DNA of 64,000 nucleotides, from positions 158,300 to 222,299 of the forward strand of contig NZ_WMII01000006.1 of assembly GCF_009711265.1 (NCBI RefSeq), read 5' to 3'. Source of the DNA: Paracoccus shanxieyensis (lineage in GTDB: Bacteria > Pseudomonadota > Alphaproteobacteria > Rhodobacterales > Rhodobacteraceae). The translations under genes and the position numbers were made by a program. A model generated the notes under the pieces. The model was given only the letters and a program-made list of their open reading frames with translations, made no database searches and had not been told where the DNA came from. Below are positions 42,138 to 51,280 of the stretch, piece by piece (within the stretch, counting starts at the first letter, position 1; the number at the start of each line of letters is the position of its first letter).

Positions 42138-43672
42138 GGACGCATCTGCTCCGGAGCATAGATTGACAGGATCCGCCGTTCGGCAGCGGCGATGGCGGCA
42201 TGGCCCATGGCCGAGATCAGCGTGACCAGCACCACCGCCGACCACAGCATGTCGTAATCCGAAACGGAAGCCGAAAGCGCCATCAGCCCGCCGATACCGC
42301 CGCCCGTCGCCAGCCATTCCACCACGGTCACGGCCAGAACCGCTGCGGGAACCGCCATGCGGGCCGCGGCGAACAGCGCGGGCAGCATGGCAGGGATGCG
42401 GACGCGCAGGATCTGCTGCCAGCCCGAGGCGGCATGGACGCGGAACAGATCAAGGATCTGGCCCGGCGCCTGACGCAACCCGTGCTGACAGGCGACGAAG
42501 CTGGGAAAGAACACCATTACCGCGACCAGCGTGATCGTCCCGGCAGCGCCTCGTCCCAAGGCCAGCACGATCAGCGGTGCGGTGGTGACGATGGGAATGG
42601 CGCGCAAGGCAATGGCCAGCGGTGTCAGCACCGCCGACAGCCGGGGCCATGCCACAAGCAGGATCGCCAGCCCCGCGCCAAGTGCCAGCCCCGCCACATA
42701 TCCCGGCAGCAGAAAGATCGCGGTCTGCCCCATGGCCTGCGCCAGCACCCGCCGCGTCTGCGGCGCATCCGGTGCCCAGATCAGCGCGGCCAGCACGTCC
42801 AGCGGGCGTTTTGCGAAAAACGGGCTGAGCCCCGCCAGCCACATCGACGCCCACCAGCCCAGCAAGATCACGGCCCCCGCAACCAGCGTCGCCGCCACGC
42901 CGCTTGTCCGGCGCTGTGGCAGGGGCGGCGCAAGGATCGCCTCGGGCGGGGGGCCGGCGCCCTTCCGTGCAGCCCAGCCGATCAGTGCATAGGCCAGCAT
43001 CGAGACCCCTGCGGCCAGCACCGCCACCGCCCATAGCGCGGGCAGATCCAGCGCGCGGGTAAAGCGGATGGTCAGCACGCCCAACCCGCGCTCGGCCCCG
43101 GTGAATTCGCCGATCATCGCGCCCAGAAACGCGGCGGGGGCTGCAATCTGCAATCCCGTCGCCAGATAGGGCAGGCTGGCCCGCAGGCGGATATGGCGCA
43201 GCTCGGCCCATCTGCCGCGGCCTTGGACATGGATCAGGTCGAACCATCCGGCGGGCGCGGCCCGCAACCCCGCCAGCAGCGGGATCAGCGTGGTGTAATA
43301 GACCGCAAGCGCCGCCAGAGCGATCTGCGGGCCATTGCCCGGCCCCATCAAGACCCGCAGGATCGGCCCGGTCGCCACCAGCGGCAGGCAGAACACCACC
43401 AGCGCCAGAGCCGAAATCACCCCGCCCAGCCGGGGCAGCAGCATCGCCACGCCGGCCAGCGCCATCGCGGCAAGGTTGCCCAGCATGAAACCGGCCAGCG
43501 CATTGCCGCCGGTCGCGACCAGCGCGCGGGCCAGCAGCGCGGCATTCCGTGCGGCCCACAGCGCAATCTGCGCCGGGCCTGCGATCAGAAACAGCGATTG
43601 CGTCAGCAGTGCCAAAGCCTGCCATGCGGCCAGCAGCGCCAGAAGGATCAGCGCGTTCCGCCACAGGCTCAT
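42134..43672 (-). CDS. Tandem-fused ABC permease, SsuC/TauC type
   Basis: A 512-residue inner-membrane protein consisting of two complete SsuC/TauC-like permease domains in a row (residues ~1-245 and ~260-510). Each has its own EAA loop: FDLIHVQGRGRWAELRHIRLRASLPYL in the first, and FRVHAASGWQQILRVRIPAMLPALF in the second. Normal importers of this family use a homodimer of a ~260-residue permease, so this is a single-chain version. It is coupled by ATGA overlaps to the ATPase gene upstream and the glycosyltransferase gene downstream. Confidence 0.9.
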   Translation of the reverse strand: MSLWRNALILLALLAAWQALALLTQSLFLIAGPAQIALWAARNAALLARALVATGGNALAGFMLGNLAAMALAGVAMLLPRLGGVISALALVVFCLPLVATGPILRVLMGPGNGPQIALAALAVYYTTLIPLLAGLRAAPAGWFDLIHVQGRGRWAELRHIRLRASLPYLATGLQIAAPAAFLGAMIGEFTGAERGLGVLTIRFTRALDLPALWAVAVLAAGVSMLAYALIGWAARKGAGPPPEAILAPPLPQRRTSGVAATLVAGAVILLGWWASMWLAGLSPFFAKRPLDVLAALIWAPDAPQTRRVLAQAMGQTAIFLLPGYVAGLALGAGLAILLVAWPRLSAVLTPLAIALRAIPIVTTAPLIVLALGRGAAGTITLVAVMVFFPSFVACQHGLRQAPGQILDLFRVHAASGWQQILRVRIPAMLPALFAAARMAVPAAVLAVTVVEWLATGGGIGGLMALSASVSDYDMLWSAVVLVTLISAMGHAAIAAAERRILSIYAPEQMRP

Positions 43673-44427
43673 GTCGGCTGCGGCAGCGCAAGGGCCGCGC
43701 GGGTGTGGGCGGCGATCTGGCGAAAGGCCGGGGTCTCGGTCAGGTCGGGGCTGCGGGGATGGGACAAGGGCACGGCGATATCGGCCACGATGCGGGCCGG
43801 GCGGGCGGACAGCACGATGATGCGATGCGCGAGCAGCACGGCCTCATCCACGGAATGCGTCACCAGCACAGTCGTCGCCCCCTGCCACAGCGATGGCAGA
43901 TCGCGCGCAAGCTGTCGACGCGTCAGCTCATCGACCGCGCCAAAGGGCTCATCCAGCAGCAAAAGCTGCGGCGCGGTGACCAGCGCGCGGGCGATGGCGG
44001 TGCGCTGGCGCATCCCGCCCGACATGGCCGCGGGGCGTGTGGCGGCAAAGCCCTGCAGCCCGACCAGATCCAGCAGTTGCGCCACGCGCTGCGGATCGGG
44101 GGGCTGCCGCGCCAGCTTACGTGCCAGCGCCACATTGCGCGCAGCGTCCAGCCATGGCAGCAGCGAGGGATCCTGAAACGCCACCGAGATCACGCCCTGT
44201 CTGCGGGCCTGCGCGGGCGTCAGCCCGGCGATGCGCACCGTGCCGCTGTCGGGCCGCTCAAGCCCCGCGATCAGCCGCAGCAGGGTCGACTTGCCGCAGC
44301 CCGACGGCCCGACCAGCGCGGTGGTCTGCCCGGCCGCAAACTGCAACGTGACACTCTGGACCGCCGCCACGCCGCCCGGATAGGTCTTGCCAAGCGCCGT
44401 GCAGGTGACGCCCGCATCATCCTGCAT
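43669..44427 (-). CDS. ABC transporter ATP-binding protein, SsuB/TauB type
   Basis: A 252-residue ATPase of the nitrate/sulfonate/pyrimidine importer family. Walker A is VGPSGCGKSTLLRLIAG, the signature is AMSGGMRQRTAIARAL, Walker B is LLLLDEPFGAVD, and the switch is LVTHSVDEAVLL. The start may be 44427 or 44436; both overlap the binding-protein gene. It energises the fused permease encoded next. Confidence 0.92.
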   Translation of the reverse strand: MQDDAGVTCTALGKTYPGGVAAVQSVTLQFAAGQTTALVGPSGCGKSTLLRLIAGLERPDSGTVRIAGLTPAQARRQGVISVAFQDPSLLPWLDAARNVALARKLARQPPDPQRVAQLLDLVGLQGFAATRPAAMSGGMRQRTAIARALVTAPQLLLLDEPFGAVDELTRRQLARDLPSLWQGATTVLVTHSVDEAVLLAHRIIVLSARPARIVADIAVPLSHPRSPDLTETPAFRQIAAHTRAALALPQPT

Positions 44428-45406
44428 GAACCGCATCCAGAATCGAGCGGTCCCACAGATCCGCCGTCACCTTGCGGTCCAGCAGGGCAAGGGTGCGGAT
44501 ATTGGCCTGAATGCTGTCATCGCTGAACCAGCCGAAGCCATGCCGGTCGGTGTCCTCGGAAAACATCAGCGGCAATTGCCGGCGCAGTTGCAGTTGCTGC
44601 GTGTCCAGATCCAGCCCGGCATCGGGGAACATCTGCACCGTCATCTGCGCGGCGGCGTCGGGATCGGCGCGGCAATCGTCCCAGCCACGCAATTCGCCCG
44701 CCATCAGCGCGACCAGCGCATCGCGGCGGTTGGCGATGCTGTCTTCGGTCGCGATATAGGTCTGGGACTGCACGGCATATCCGTGATCGGCCATCAGCAT
44801 GGTGACCGACTCGATGCCCTGTATCGTCATTGCGACGGGCAGATCGGTTTCCCAGCACAACAGGCCATCGACCTCGCCGGCGATCAGGGGCTGGGCGGAA
44901 TATTGCGTCGGCACGATCTGGATGGCGCTGAAATCCACATCGTTCAGCGCCGCCAGCGCCTGCAGCACAGGGGTATTGGCAATCGCCATGCCGATGCGTT
45001 TGCCCGCCAGATCCTTGGGCGTGCGTATCGGATTTCCGGGCAGCGAGGCGATGACGAAGGGGTTTTTCTGCATCGCCACGCCGATGATCCTGAAGGGCGC
45101 GCCCTGCGCCACCGCCGCCGCCGTGTAATCCGCAGCCGAGATGCCGACCAGCGCGCTGCCCGCGACCACCGGCGGCTCGACCGGGGCGTTCGGGCCGCCC
45201 TGCATCAGCGCGACCTGCAACCCGGCATCGCGCCACCAGCCGCGTTGCTGGGCGATATAGCTGCCCGCGAATTGCACCGAATGCAGCCATGACAGTTGAA
45301 ACCCAACCGCCTGCTGTGCCCGTGCCATGCGCGGCAGGGCGGACAGCCCAACTGCGGCACCTGCGCCCAGCAAAAGGCCGCGCCGGGTCGGATAGGCATG
45401 GGTCAT
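44417..45406 (-). CDS. ABC substrate-binding protein, NMT1/THI5-like
   Basis: A 329-residue periplasmic binding protein with a Tat-type signal (TRRGLLLGAGAAVGLSALP, cleavage near ARA). The NMT1/SsuA fold is seen as GFQLSWLHSVQFAGSYIAQQRGWW, AGSALVGISAADYTAAAVAQG and KRIGMAIANTPVLQALAAL. The opening resembles pyrimidine-precursor or sulfonate binding proteins, with the THI5-like subgroup closest. The ATG at 45406 is chosen because the Tat motif then starts at residue 7. Ligand not determined; no taurine, sulfonate or thiamin gene is nearby. Confidence 0.9.
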   Translation of the reverse strand: MTHAYPTRRGLLLGAGAAVGLSALPRMARAQQAVGFQLSWLHSVQFAGSYIAQQRGWWRDAGLQVALMQGGPNAPVEPPVVAGSALVGISAADYTAAAVAQGAPFRIIGVAMQKNPFVIASLPGNPIRTPKDLAGKRIGMAIANTPVLQALAALNDVDFSAIQIVPTQYSAQPLIAGEVDGLLCWETDLPVAMTIQGIESVTMLMADHGYAVQSQTYIATEDSIANRRDALVALMAGELRGWDDCRADPDAAAQMTVQMFPDAGLDLDTQQLQLRRQLPLMFSEDTDRHGFGWFSDDSIQANIRTLALLDRKVTADLWDRSILDAVHAG

Positions 45407-45479
45407 GAGGCGGTCCTTTCGCGGGGGGTCATGAATGGGGAAACGATCCGTCATGGCCAGTCGTTCCGATCCGCGGATC

Positions 45480-46976
45480 TCATGCGGGAGGTGGCCGAAA
45501 GCCGGTCAGGATCAGGTCGCGCATCCGCTCCATCGGGATGGCGGGCTGGGTGCGGGGCGGGATCAGACCGGGCGTCAGGCCCCAAGCGGCGGTCTGATCG
45601 ACCAAGGCGGCGGGGCCGATGATGTGCAAAGGCACCTGAGGCCGGTCCTCCAGCGCGATGTCGGGCGCGGCCTGATGATCGCCCAGCACGATCAGCAGGG
45701 GCGCGGCATCGGCATGGCGCAGCGCATAGGCCGCCACCGTTTGCAGCGCGTAATCCAGCGTATCGCGGTAATATTCCCGCACGATTTGCCTGTCGCGCCA
45801 GACCTCGCGCGGGGATGGCCCGGCCGTGGCCATATCCGCAAAGACCGTGCCGCAGCCCATATCCGCCCAATCGATCAGGCGCGGCACCGGCGTCCATGGC
45901 GCGTGCGACGAAATCAGCACGATCTGCGCGAACAGCCGCTGACGGTCGCCCGGCGTCAGCAGGCGGTCGGCGGCGGCCAGTGTGAACTGGTCGGGCATCG
46001 TCACCCAGTTGAAGGGCGGCCCGCAATAGCCCAGATCGGCGGCGGCCAGCACCCGGTCAAAGCCCATGCGCGCCGCCTCGGGCCAAGGGCGGGTGATGCC
46101 GGGCATGACGGCGGCCGTCCGAAAGCCCGCCGCCTGTGCGTGGTGAAACAGCCCCCGGCGCGGGCTGGCCAGCAAGGCGCGATGGCCGGCCTGATCCGCG
46201 ATGCGCAGCCCCGAGGCGAAGGTCGCATGGGCCAGCCAGCTTTGCCCGCCCTGCGTCGGCGAGGTCAGAAACCCCGACCGCATCGCCAGCCCCGCCTGCG
46301 CCAGCGCTGCCTGCGCGCGGCGCAGCGTGGCAAGGTGGCGGTCGGCATAAAGCGGCACATCGAAACTGGCGCGGCCATAGCTTTCGACAAAGATCACCAG
46401 CACGTCGCGGTCGATGCCCGCCAGCAGATCGGATCGCCCCGACATCGCGTCCTGCGCCGCCCGCGCGCGCAGATCGCGCAGCGCGGCCAAGGTCTGCGCG
46501 CTGCCGGACAGATGCGCGGCAACAAATTGCAGGTTCAGCGCGCGCGGCTGGGCCAGGGGCAGCAGCACAGCCGCCAGAAGCAGCGCCAGCCCCAGTCTGG
46601 GGACAAGGCGTGCGGTGCGGCTCCATTGCGCGGTGGCCCATCGCGCGGCAAGGATGATCGCCGCCAGCGCCAGCAGCGCGGCAAGGATGCAGGCCAAGGC
46701 CGCGAGCCGCCCGAAACTGCCCGCGATCAGCCGCAGCCCGGCATCGACCAGCGGCAGATCGACGACGACATCGAAGCGCCGGCCCAGAGTGTGCATCATC
46801 GCCAGATCGGCCAGCTTCTGTACCGCCAGCACAACCAGCAGCACCAGAACGGGCAGCCGCAGCCAGCGCCCGGCCAGGCTTAGCCCCGCCAACAGCACGG
46901 GCAGTTCCAGCGACAGACCGTCGGGCAGGGCCAGCGCCGCCTGCATCAGCAGGGCTGCCAGCAGCAACCGGATCAT
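45480..46976 (-). CDS. Membrane sulfatase-like hydrolase/transferase
   Basis: A 498-residue protein. The first ~170 residues hold four to five TM helices; the rest is a periplasmic alkaline-phosphatase/sulfatase-like domain. Motifs include VLVIFVESYGRASFD (metal-binding Glu), the putative Thr/Ser nucleophile region SPTQGGQSWLAHATF, and LLIVLGDHQAAP with the metal-binding Asp-His. The layout resembles LTA synthase/OpgB phosphoglycerol transferases and lipid A phosphoethanolamine transferases. The ATG at 46976 overlaps the CDP-alcohol phosphotransferase gene, suggesting both handle one phospholipid-derived head group. Confidence 0.88.
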   Translation of the reverse strand: MIRLLLAALLMQAALALPDGLSLELPVLLAGLSLAGRWLRLPVLVLLVVLAVQKLADLAMMHTLGRRFDVVVDLPLVDAGLRLIAGSFGRLAALACILAALLALAAIILAARWATAQWSRTARLVPRLGLALLLAAVLLPLAQPRALNLQFVAAHLSGSAQTLAALRDLRARAAQDAMSGRSDLLAGIDRDVLVIFVESYGRASFDVPLYADRHLATLRRAQAALAQAGLAMRSGFLTSPTQGGQSWLAHATFASGLRIADQAGHRALLASPRRGLFHHAQAAGFRTAAVMPGITRPWPEAARMGFDRVLAAADLGYCGPPFNWVTMPDQFTLAAADRLLTPGDRQRLFAQIVLISSHAPWTPVPRLIDWADMGCGTVFADMATAGPSPREVWRDRQIVREYYRDTLDYALQTVAAYALRHADAAPLLIVLGDHQAAPDIALEDRPQVPLHIIGPAALVDQTAAWGLTPGLIPPRTQPAIPMERMRDLILTGFRPPPA

Positions 46977-47710
46977 GCCCGCCGTCTCCACAGCCAGCGG
47001 ATATCCACCGCGAAACTGCAGATGACGGCGGCCAAGGCGGCCCATGCCAGCACCATCGCCGCGCCGCCGGTCAGGACGGGGGTCTGCAACCCGATCAGCG
47101 CCGCGATCTGCAGCACGCAGATCAGCTTGCGGCGGAACCGCTGGGGCAGGGGCGCGCGCAGCCATGGCAGCAAGGCCGCCGCCGCCACGAAGCCATAGCG
47201 GGCCAGCCCCAGCAGCAGCACCTGCGGCCCCAACGCGGTGCCCAGCCAGACATGCAGCGCCAGCACCAGCGCGAAAGCCGCGTCGACCTCCATATCGAAG
47301 CGCGCGCCGAAATCCGACACAAGGCCGCTGCGGCGCGCCAGCCAGCCATCCACGCCGTCCAGCGCCAGCGCGGCCAGCGCCGCTGCCGCCACGGTCCAGC
47401 CTGCGGCATGTCCGGCCAGCAAGGGCGCGATCAGCGCGCAGACGATGGCCGCACGCAGCAGCGTCACCGCATTGCAGCCGCCGATCCGCGCATGGGGATA
47501 GGCGCGCCGCATCTGCCCAAGGATCAGCGCCGAAAGCGCCACGAAGCCCGCGCTGGCGACGGCCCATTCCGCGGCCATGCCCGGCACGCCGCCCAGCCGC
47601 AGCACCTGCATCCCTACCAGCCCGCCAAGCGCCGAGGCCACAATCTGCGCGGGCAGTCCGACGACCTGCCGGGAGCGCTGCGCAAAAGGGCCATGATCGG
47701 GATCTTGCAT
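46973..47710 (-). CDS. CDP-alcohol phosphatidyltransferase family protein
   Basis: A 245-residue membrane enzyme that joins an alcohol to a CDP-activated lipid or alcohol. The CDP-OH motif is complete in LDGVDGWLARRSG followed by SDFGARFDMEVDA (three Asp plus Gly, ~118-145). The N-terminal 70 residues add two extra hydrophobic segments not present in the minimal family. It starts the leftward envelope run. The alcohol may be glycerol phosphate, inositol or another polyol. Confidence 0.9.
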   Translation of the reverse strand: MQDPDHGPFAQRSRQVVGLPAQIVASALGGLVGMQVLRLGGVPGMAAEWAVASAGFVALSALILGQMRRAYPHARIGGCNAVTLLRAAIVCALIAPLLAGHAAGWTVAAAALAALALDGVDGWLARRSGLVSDFGARFDMEVDAAFALVLALHVWLGTALGPQVLLLGLARYGFVAAAALLPWLRAPLPQRFRRKLICVLQIAALIGLQTPVLTGGAAMVLAWAALAAVICSFAVDIRWLWRRRA

Positions 47711-47813
47711 CGTCAGATGCTACGCCACGCCCGCCACCCGTCAAGCGCGATATGGCGGCAAAGCTGGGCTGCGGCGGCAATCCGGGCTATGCTGCGGTAA
47801 AGGAGCCAGCCCG

Positions 47814-47843
47814 ATGACGCCAGCCCGATTTACAGTCCGATGA
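47814..47843 (+). CDS. Nine-codon leader ORF overlapping the cytochrome b561 start
   Basis: ATG at 47814 has AAAGGAG 8 nt upstream and reads MTPARFTVR, then TGA. That stop overlaps the ATG of the cytochrome b561 gene (ATGA at 47840-47843), while the latter has no good binding site of its own. Likely a translational coupling leader; evidence is sequence only. Confidence 0.35.
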   Translation: MTPARFTVR

Positions 47844-48391
47844 CTGCGGCCCATGGTTACCGAACGCCCGCCCGCCTGCTGCACTGGAGCATTGCAGCGG
47901 CCGTGGTTCTGATGATCCCGGCGGGCCTTGTGATGACGCAGGACGGGCTGCCAAGATCGCTGGGCGATGGGCTGTTCCTGTTTCACAAGAACATGGGCGT
48001 TCTGCTGATACCGCTGATCGTGTGGCGCATCCTGTATCGGCTGATGCATCCGCCCCCGCCCTTGCCGCCGCAGATCCCGGCATGGCAGCGCGCGGCGGCG
48101 GGGGCCTCGCATCTGCTGCTTTACGCGCTGCTGGTGGTGATGCCGCTGAGCGGATTCATCCGCGTGCGCGCCGGGGGGTTCCCGATCGAGCTGCTGGACC
48201 GTCTGGGCCTTGGCCCGTGGCTGGCCAAATCCCCCACGCTGGCCGCGCGGGCCGAGGCGCTCCATTACGTCGCCGCGATGTTGCTGATCGCCGTGCTGGC
48301 GGTGCATGTCGCAGCGGCGCTGCACCATGCGCTGATCCGCCATGATGGGGTGTGGCGGCGGATCTGGCCACCATGGCGCGCGCGGGACTAG
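47840..48391 (+). CDS. Cytochrome b561-family membrane protein
   Basis: A 183-residue di-haem b-type cytochrome with four TM helices. The haem ligands are His in RLLHWSIAA, His in LFLFHKNMGVLL, His in ASHLLLYALLVVMPLSGF and His in LAVHVAAALHH. Such proteins move electrons between quinol and periplasmic acceptors, including superoxide oxidation by CybB homologues. A 9-codon leader ORF overlaps its start. It is convergent with the DHA2 exporter gene; the ends overlap by 4 bp. Confidence 0.92.
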   Translation: MTAAHGYRTPARLLHWSIAAAVVLMIPAGLVMTQDGLPRSLGDGLFLFHKNMGVLLIPLIVWRILYRLMHPPPPLPPQIPAWQRAAAGASHLLLYALLVVMPLSGFIRVRAGGFPIELLDRLGLGPWLAKSPTLAARAEALHYVAAMLLIAVLAVHVAAALHHALIRHDGVWRRIWPPWRARD

Positions 48392-49971
48392 TGCCCGCCG
48401 CCCCCGCCCCCGCCCATGCCCTTGGGTTTGGCCACCAGCGTCAGCAGCAGCGCCAGCCCGGCAAAGATGAACGTCAGCAGCACGAAGATATCGGCCAGCG
48501 ACATGACCAGCGCCTGCAGCTTTGCCATATTCGTCATCGTCGCCAGCGCCGCCTGCGAGGCCGCGTCGTCAAGCCCGGAATAGGCCTGTTCCAGCATGGA
48601 TTGCGTCTGCATCGCGGGTTCGCTGCCCGCGGTCACGCTTTCGGCGATCCGGGCATAGTGGAAATCCTCGCGGTTGCGCAGGATGGTGTTGATCAGCGCC
48701 AGCCCCACCGCGCCGCCAAGGTTGCGCGTCAGGTTGAACAGGCCCGAGGCGTTCTTGACCTTGTCCGGCGGCAGCATCCCCAGCGCGATATTCGACACCG
48801 GCACCATGCACAGCATCAGGGACACGCCGCGCATGATCTGGGGAATGAAGATCTCCCAGTAATCCCAGTCCTCGGTCAGGCCGGTCATCATCCAGCAACT
48901 GCCCGAGAACAGCAGAAAGCCCACGCCCATCATGATGCGCGGATCCACCGTCTGCGACAGCCGCCCCGCGATCGGCGCGGTCAGAAACATCGAGATGCCC
49001 GAAACCATCATCGCCTCGCCGATCTGCAACGAGTTGTAGCCGCGCACCCCCGACAGATAGACCGGGAAGATATAGATCAGCCCATAAAGCCCGATCCCCA
49101 GCCCGAAGGAAAAGATCGAGCCCATGGCGAAGTTGCGGTCGGCAAAGGCATCCAGCCGCACGATGGGTTCCTCGGCCGTGAAGGCGCGCCAGAAGAACAG
49201 AAAACCGCCCGCCACCATCACCGCCGTCATCATGACGATCAGGTGATCGGCGAACCAGTCATCGCCCGCGCCTTCCTCCAGCACATATTCCATCGCGCCC
49301 AGAAACAGCGCCAGACCCAGAAAGCCCCACCAGTCGAAGCGGTCGAACAGCGACAGGTCCGGCTTGTCGAAGTCGATCAGGAAAAACGCCGCCGTGGTCA
49401 CGACGATGCCGGGGATGATGTTGATGAAGAACAGCCAGTGCCAGCTGAGATATTCGGTCAGATAGCCGCCCAGCGTCGGCCCGATCGTCGGCGCCAGCGT
49501 CGCCACCAGCCCGATCATGGGCGAGACGATATGCATCTTCGACCGCGGGAAGATGGTAAAGGCGCAGGCAAAGACCGTGGGGATCATCGCGCCGCCGATG
49601 AAGCCCTGCAGCGCGCGCCAGACGATCATCTCGCCGATGGAATTCGACAGGCCGCACAGCAGGCTCATCAGCGTGAAGCCGCCCGCTGATATGGTGAACA
49701 GCCAGCGCGTCGACAGCATTCGCGACAGATAGCCCGACAGCGGGATCATGATGACCTCGGCAATCAGATACGAGGTCTGGATCCACGGGATCTCATCGCC
49801 CGATGCCGCCAGCCCGGCCTGAATCTCCGGCAGCGAGGCCGAGACGATCTGGATATCCAGAATCGCCATGAACATGCCCAGCACCATCAGCAGGAAGGTG
49901 ATCAGGCGGCGCGGGTCGATCCGGTCCTCGTCCAATGCGGGGGCTGCGGGCGCCGCGATATCGGCGGCCAT
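48388..49971 (-). CDS. EmrB-type DHA2 multidrug exporter
   Basis: A 527-residue MFS transporter with 14 predicted TM helices. Seen: the MAILDIQIVSASLPEIQ opening, motif A-like LSRMLSTRWLF, and motif C GPTLGGYLTEYLSWHWLFFINIIPG, all diagnostic of DHA2/EmrB. An odd C-terminal tail reads GMGGGGGGGH. It works with the HlyD-type adaptor encoded 4 bp upstream and an outer membrane channel not in the window. Controlled by the divergent TetR gene. Confidence 0.94.
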   Translation of the reverse strand: MAADIAAPAAPALDEDRIDPRRLITFLLMVLGMFMAILDIQIVSASLPEIQAGLAASGDEIPWIQTSYLIAEVIMIPLSGYLSRMLSTRWLFTISAGGFTLMSLLCGLSNSIGEMIVWRALQGFIGGAMIPTVFACAFTIFPRSKMHIVSPMIGLVATLAPTIGPTLGGYLTEYLSWHWLFFINIIPGIVVTTAAFFLIDFDKPDLSLFDRFDWWGFLGLALFLGAMEYVLEEGAGDDWFADHLIVMMTAVMVAGGFLFFWRAFTAEEPIVRLDAFADRNFAMGSIFSFGLGIGLYGLIYIFPVYLSGVRGYNSLQIGEAMMVSGISMFLTAPIAGRLSQTVDPRIMMGVGFLLFSGSCWMMTGLTEDWDYWEIFIPQIMRGVSLMLCMVPVSNIALGMLPPDKVKNASGLFNLTRNLGGAVGLALINTILRNREDFHYARIAESVTAGSEPAMQTQSMLEQAYSGLDDAASQAALATMTNMAKLQALVMSLADIFVLLTFIFAGLALLLTLVAKPKGMGGGGGGGH

Positions 49972-49975
49972 GGGA

Positions 49976-51166
49976 TCAGCCCTCGCTTTGCGGCATCTGG
50001 GTCGAGGCCGTCGCCCCGTCGCGCGGCTCTGCCTGCGGTGCGGCGGGCTGGGTGTCGGCAGGCGGGGCGTTGGCGGGGGCCAGCGGCTGCGTGTCATCGC
50101 CGGTGCGCAGGTCGATTTCTGCCAGAACCGACATGCCGGGGCGCAGGGGCAGGCGGTTGCGGTCCGCCTGATCGATGGTGATGCGCACGGGCACGCGCTG
50201 CACGACCTTGGTGAAGTTGCCCGTCGCGTTCGAGGCGGGCAGCAGGCTGAAGACCTGTCCCGTGCCTGCGGTCAGGCTTTCGACCTTGCCGTTCAGCACC
50301 TGATCGGGCCAGGCATCGACCGTGACGCGGACATGCGCACCGGGGCGGATGCCCGCGATCTGGGTTTCCTTGAAATTCGCCTCGACATAGACATCGCTGA
50401 CGGGAACCATGGTGCCGATGCGCGATCCGGTGGTGACATAGGATCCGACCTCGACCTGACGCTCGGTCAGGATGCCTGCGAAGGGGGCGCGGATCTCGGT
50501 GAAGGTCAGGTCGCGTTCGGCAAGCTTCACGCCGGTCTGGGCCGAGCGGATCTCAAGCCGGGCGCTGTCCTGCTTGGCGTGCAGCACGGCCAGTTCCGCC
50601 TTTGCCTGTGCCAGCGCGGCCTTGGCCGATTGCACCTGCGCCTCGGCGGATTTGGCGGTGGCTTCGGCCTGATCCAGCGCGGCCTGCGTGCCGGCGGTCG
50701 TGGCCCGCAGTTCCTGCGCGCGGCGGAAGGTCTTTTGCGCACCGTCATTGGTGGCGGATGCGGCGGCGATTGCGGCATCGGCCTGTTCGACCGCCGCCTG
50801 ACCCGAGGTGATCTGCGCGGAAATCTGCGCCTCGGCGCTTTCGGCGGCGGCAAGGCTGTTCTGCGCCTTTTCCAGCGCCAGCCGGTAATCCTCGGGGTCG
50901 ATGCGGGCGATGATCTGACCCGACTGCACCGCGGCATTCGGCCCGACCAGAATTTCCGAGATATAGCCCGAATCCCGCGCCTGCAGCGTAATCAGATCGG
51001 CTTGCAGATAGGCATCGTCGGTTTCTTCATGGAACCGGCCGAAACTGTACCAGTGCCAGCCCTCATAGGCGGCAACCGCGACCGCCACACAGGCCAGAGC
51101 CAACAGAATGCGCTTGGCCTTGCCACCCTTGGACGGGGCCGCGACCTGATCTTCCTGCGAAGCCAT
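49976..51166 (-). CDS. EmrA-type HlyD membrane fusion protein
   Basis: A 396-residue periplasmic adaptor: one N-terminal TM (residues ~18-36), lipoyl/barrel part YLQADLITLQARDSGYISEILVGP, a long alpha-helical hairpin (~95-215, Ala/Gln/Glu rich), and the beta-barrel APFAGILTERQVEVGSYV. The C-terminus carries a ~45-residue Pro/Ala/Gln-rich tail. The ATG at 51166 is used. It links the DHA2 exporter to an outer membrane channel. A TetR operator lies 48 bp upstream. Confidence 0.93.
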   Translation of the reverse strand: MASQEDQVAAPSKGGKAKRILLALACVAVAVAAYEGWHWYSFGRFHEETDDAYLQADLITLQARDSGYISEILVGPNAAVQSGQIIARIDPEDYRLALEKAQNSLAAAESAEAQISAQITSGQAAVEQADAAIAAASATNDGAQKTFRRAQELRATTAGTQAALDQAEATAKSAEAQVQSAKAALAQAKAELAVLHAKQDSARLEIRSAQTGVKLAERDLTFTEIRAPFAGILTERQVEVGSYVTTGSRIGTMVPVSDVYVEANFKETQIAGIRPGAHVRVTVDAWPDQVLNGKVESLTAGTGQVFSLLPASNATGNFTKVVQRVPVRITIDQADRNRLPLRPGMSVLAEIDLRTGDDTQPLAPANAPPADTQPAAPQAEPRDGATASTQMPQSEG

Positions 51167-51213
51167 TGGATGAAACCTTTTTGAAGAATCCCCCTGTCGG
51201 GGCATGCGCAGAC

Positions 51214-51244
51214 ATACATTGACCGAACGGTTCGGTCAATGTAT
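51214..51244. promoter_or_regulatory. 31-bp perfect palindrome, TetR operator
   Basis: A perfect inverted repeat of 15 bp per arm around G51229; the left arm is ATACATTGACCGAAC. It lies midway between the divergent exporter and TetR start codons. The core TTGACCGAACGGTTCGGTCAA resembles operators of TetR regulators of efflux pumps, and a TTGACC -35-like element is embedded in it. Confidence 0.9.
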
Positions 51245-51280
51245 TCCATCACACATGCCGTTGAATGCGACAGGACCGTC

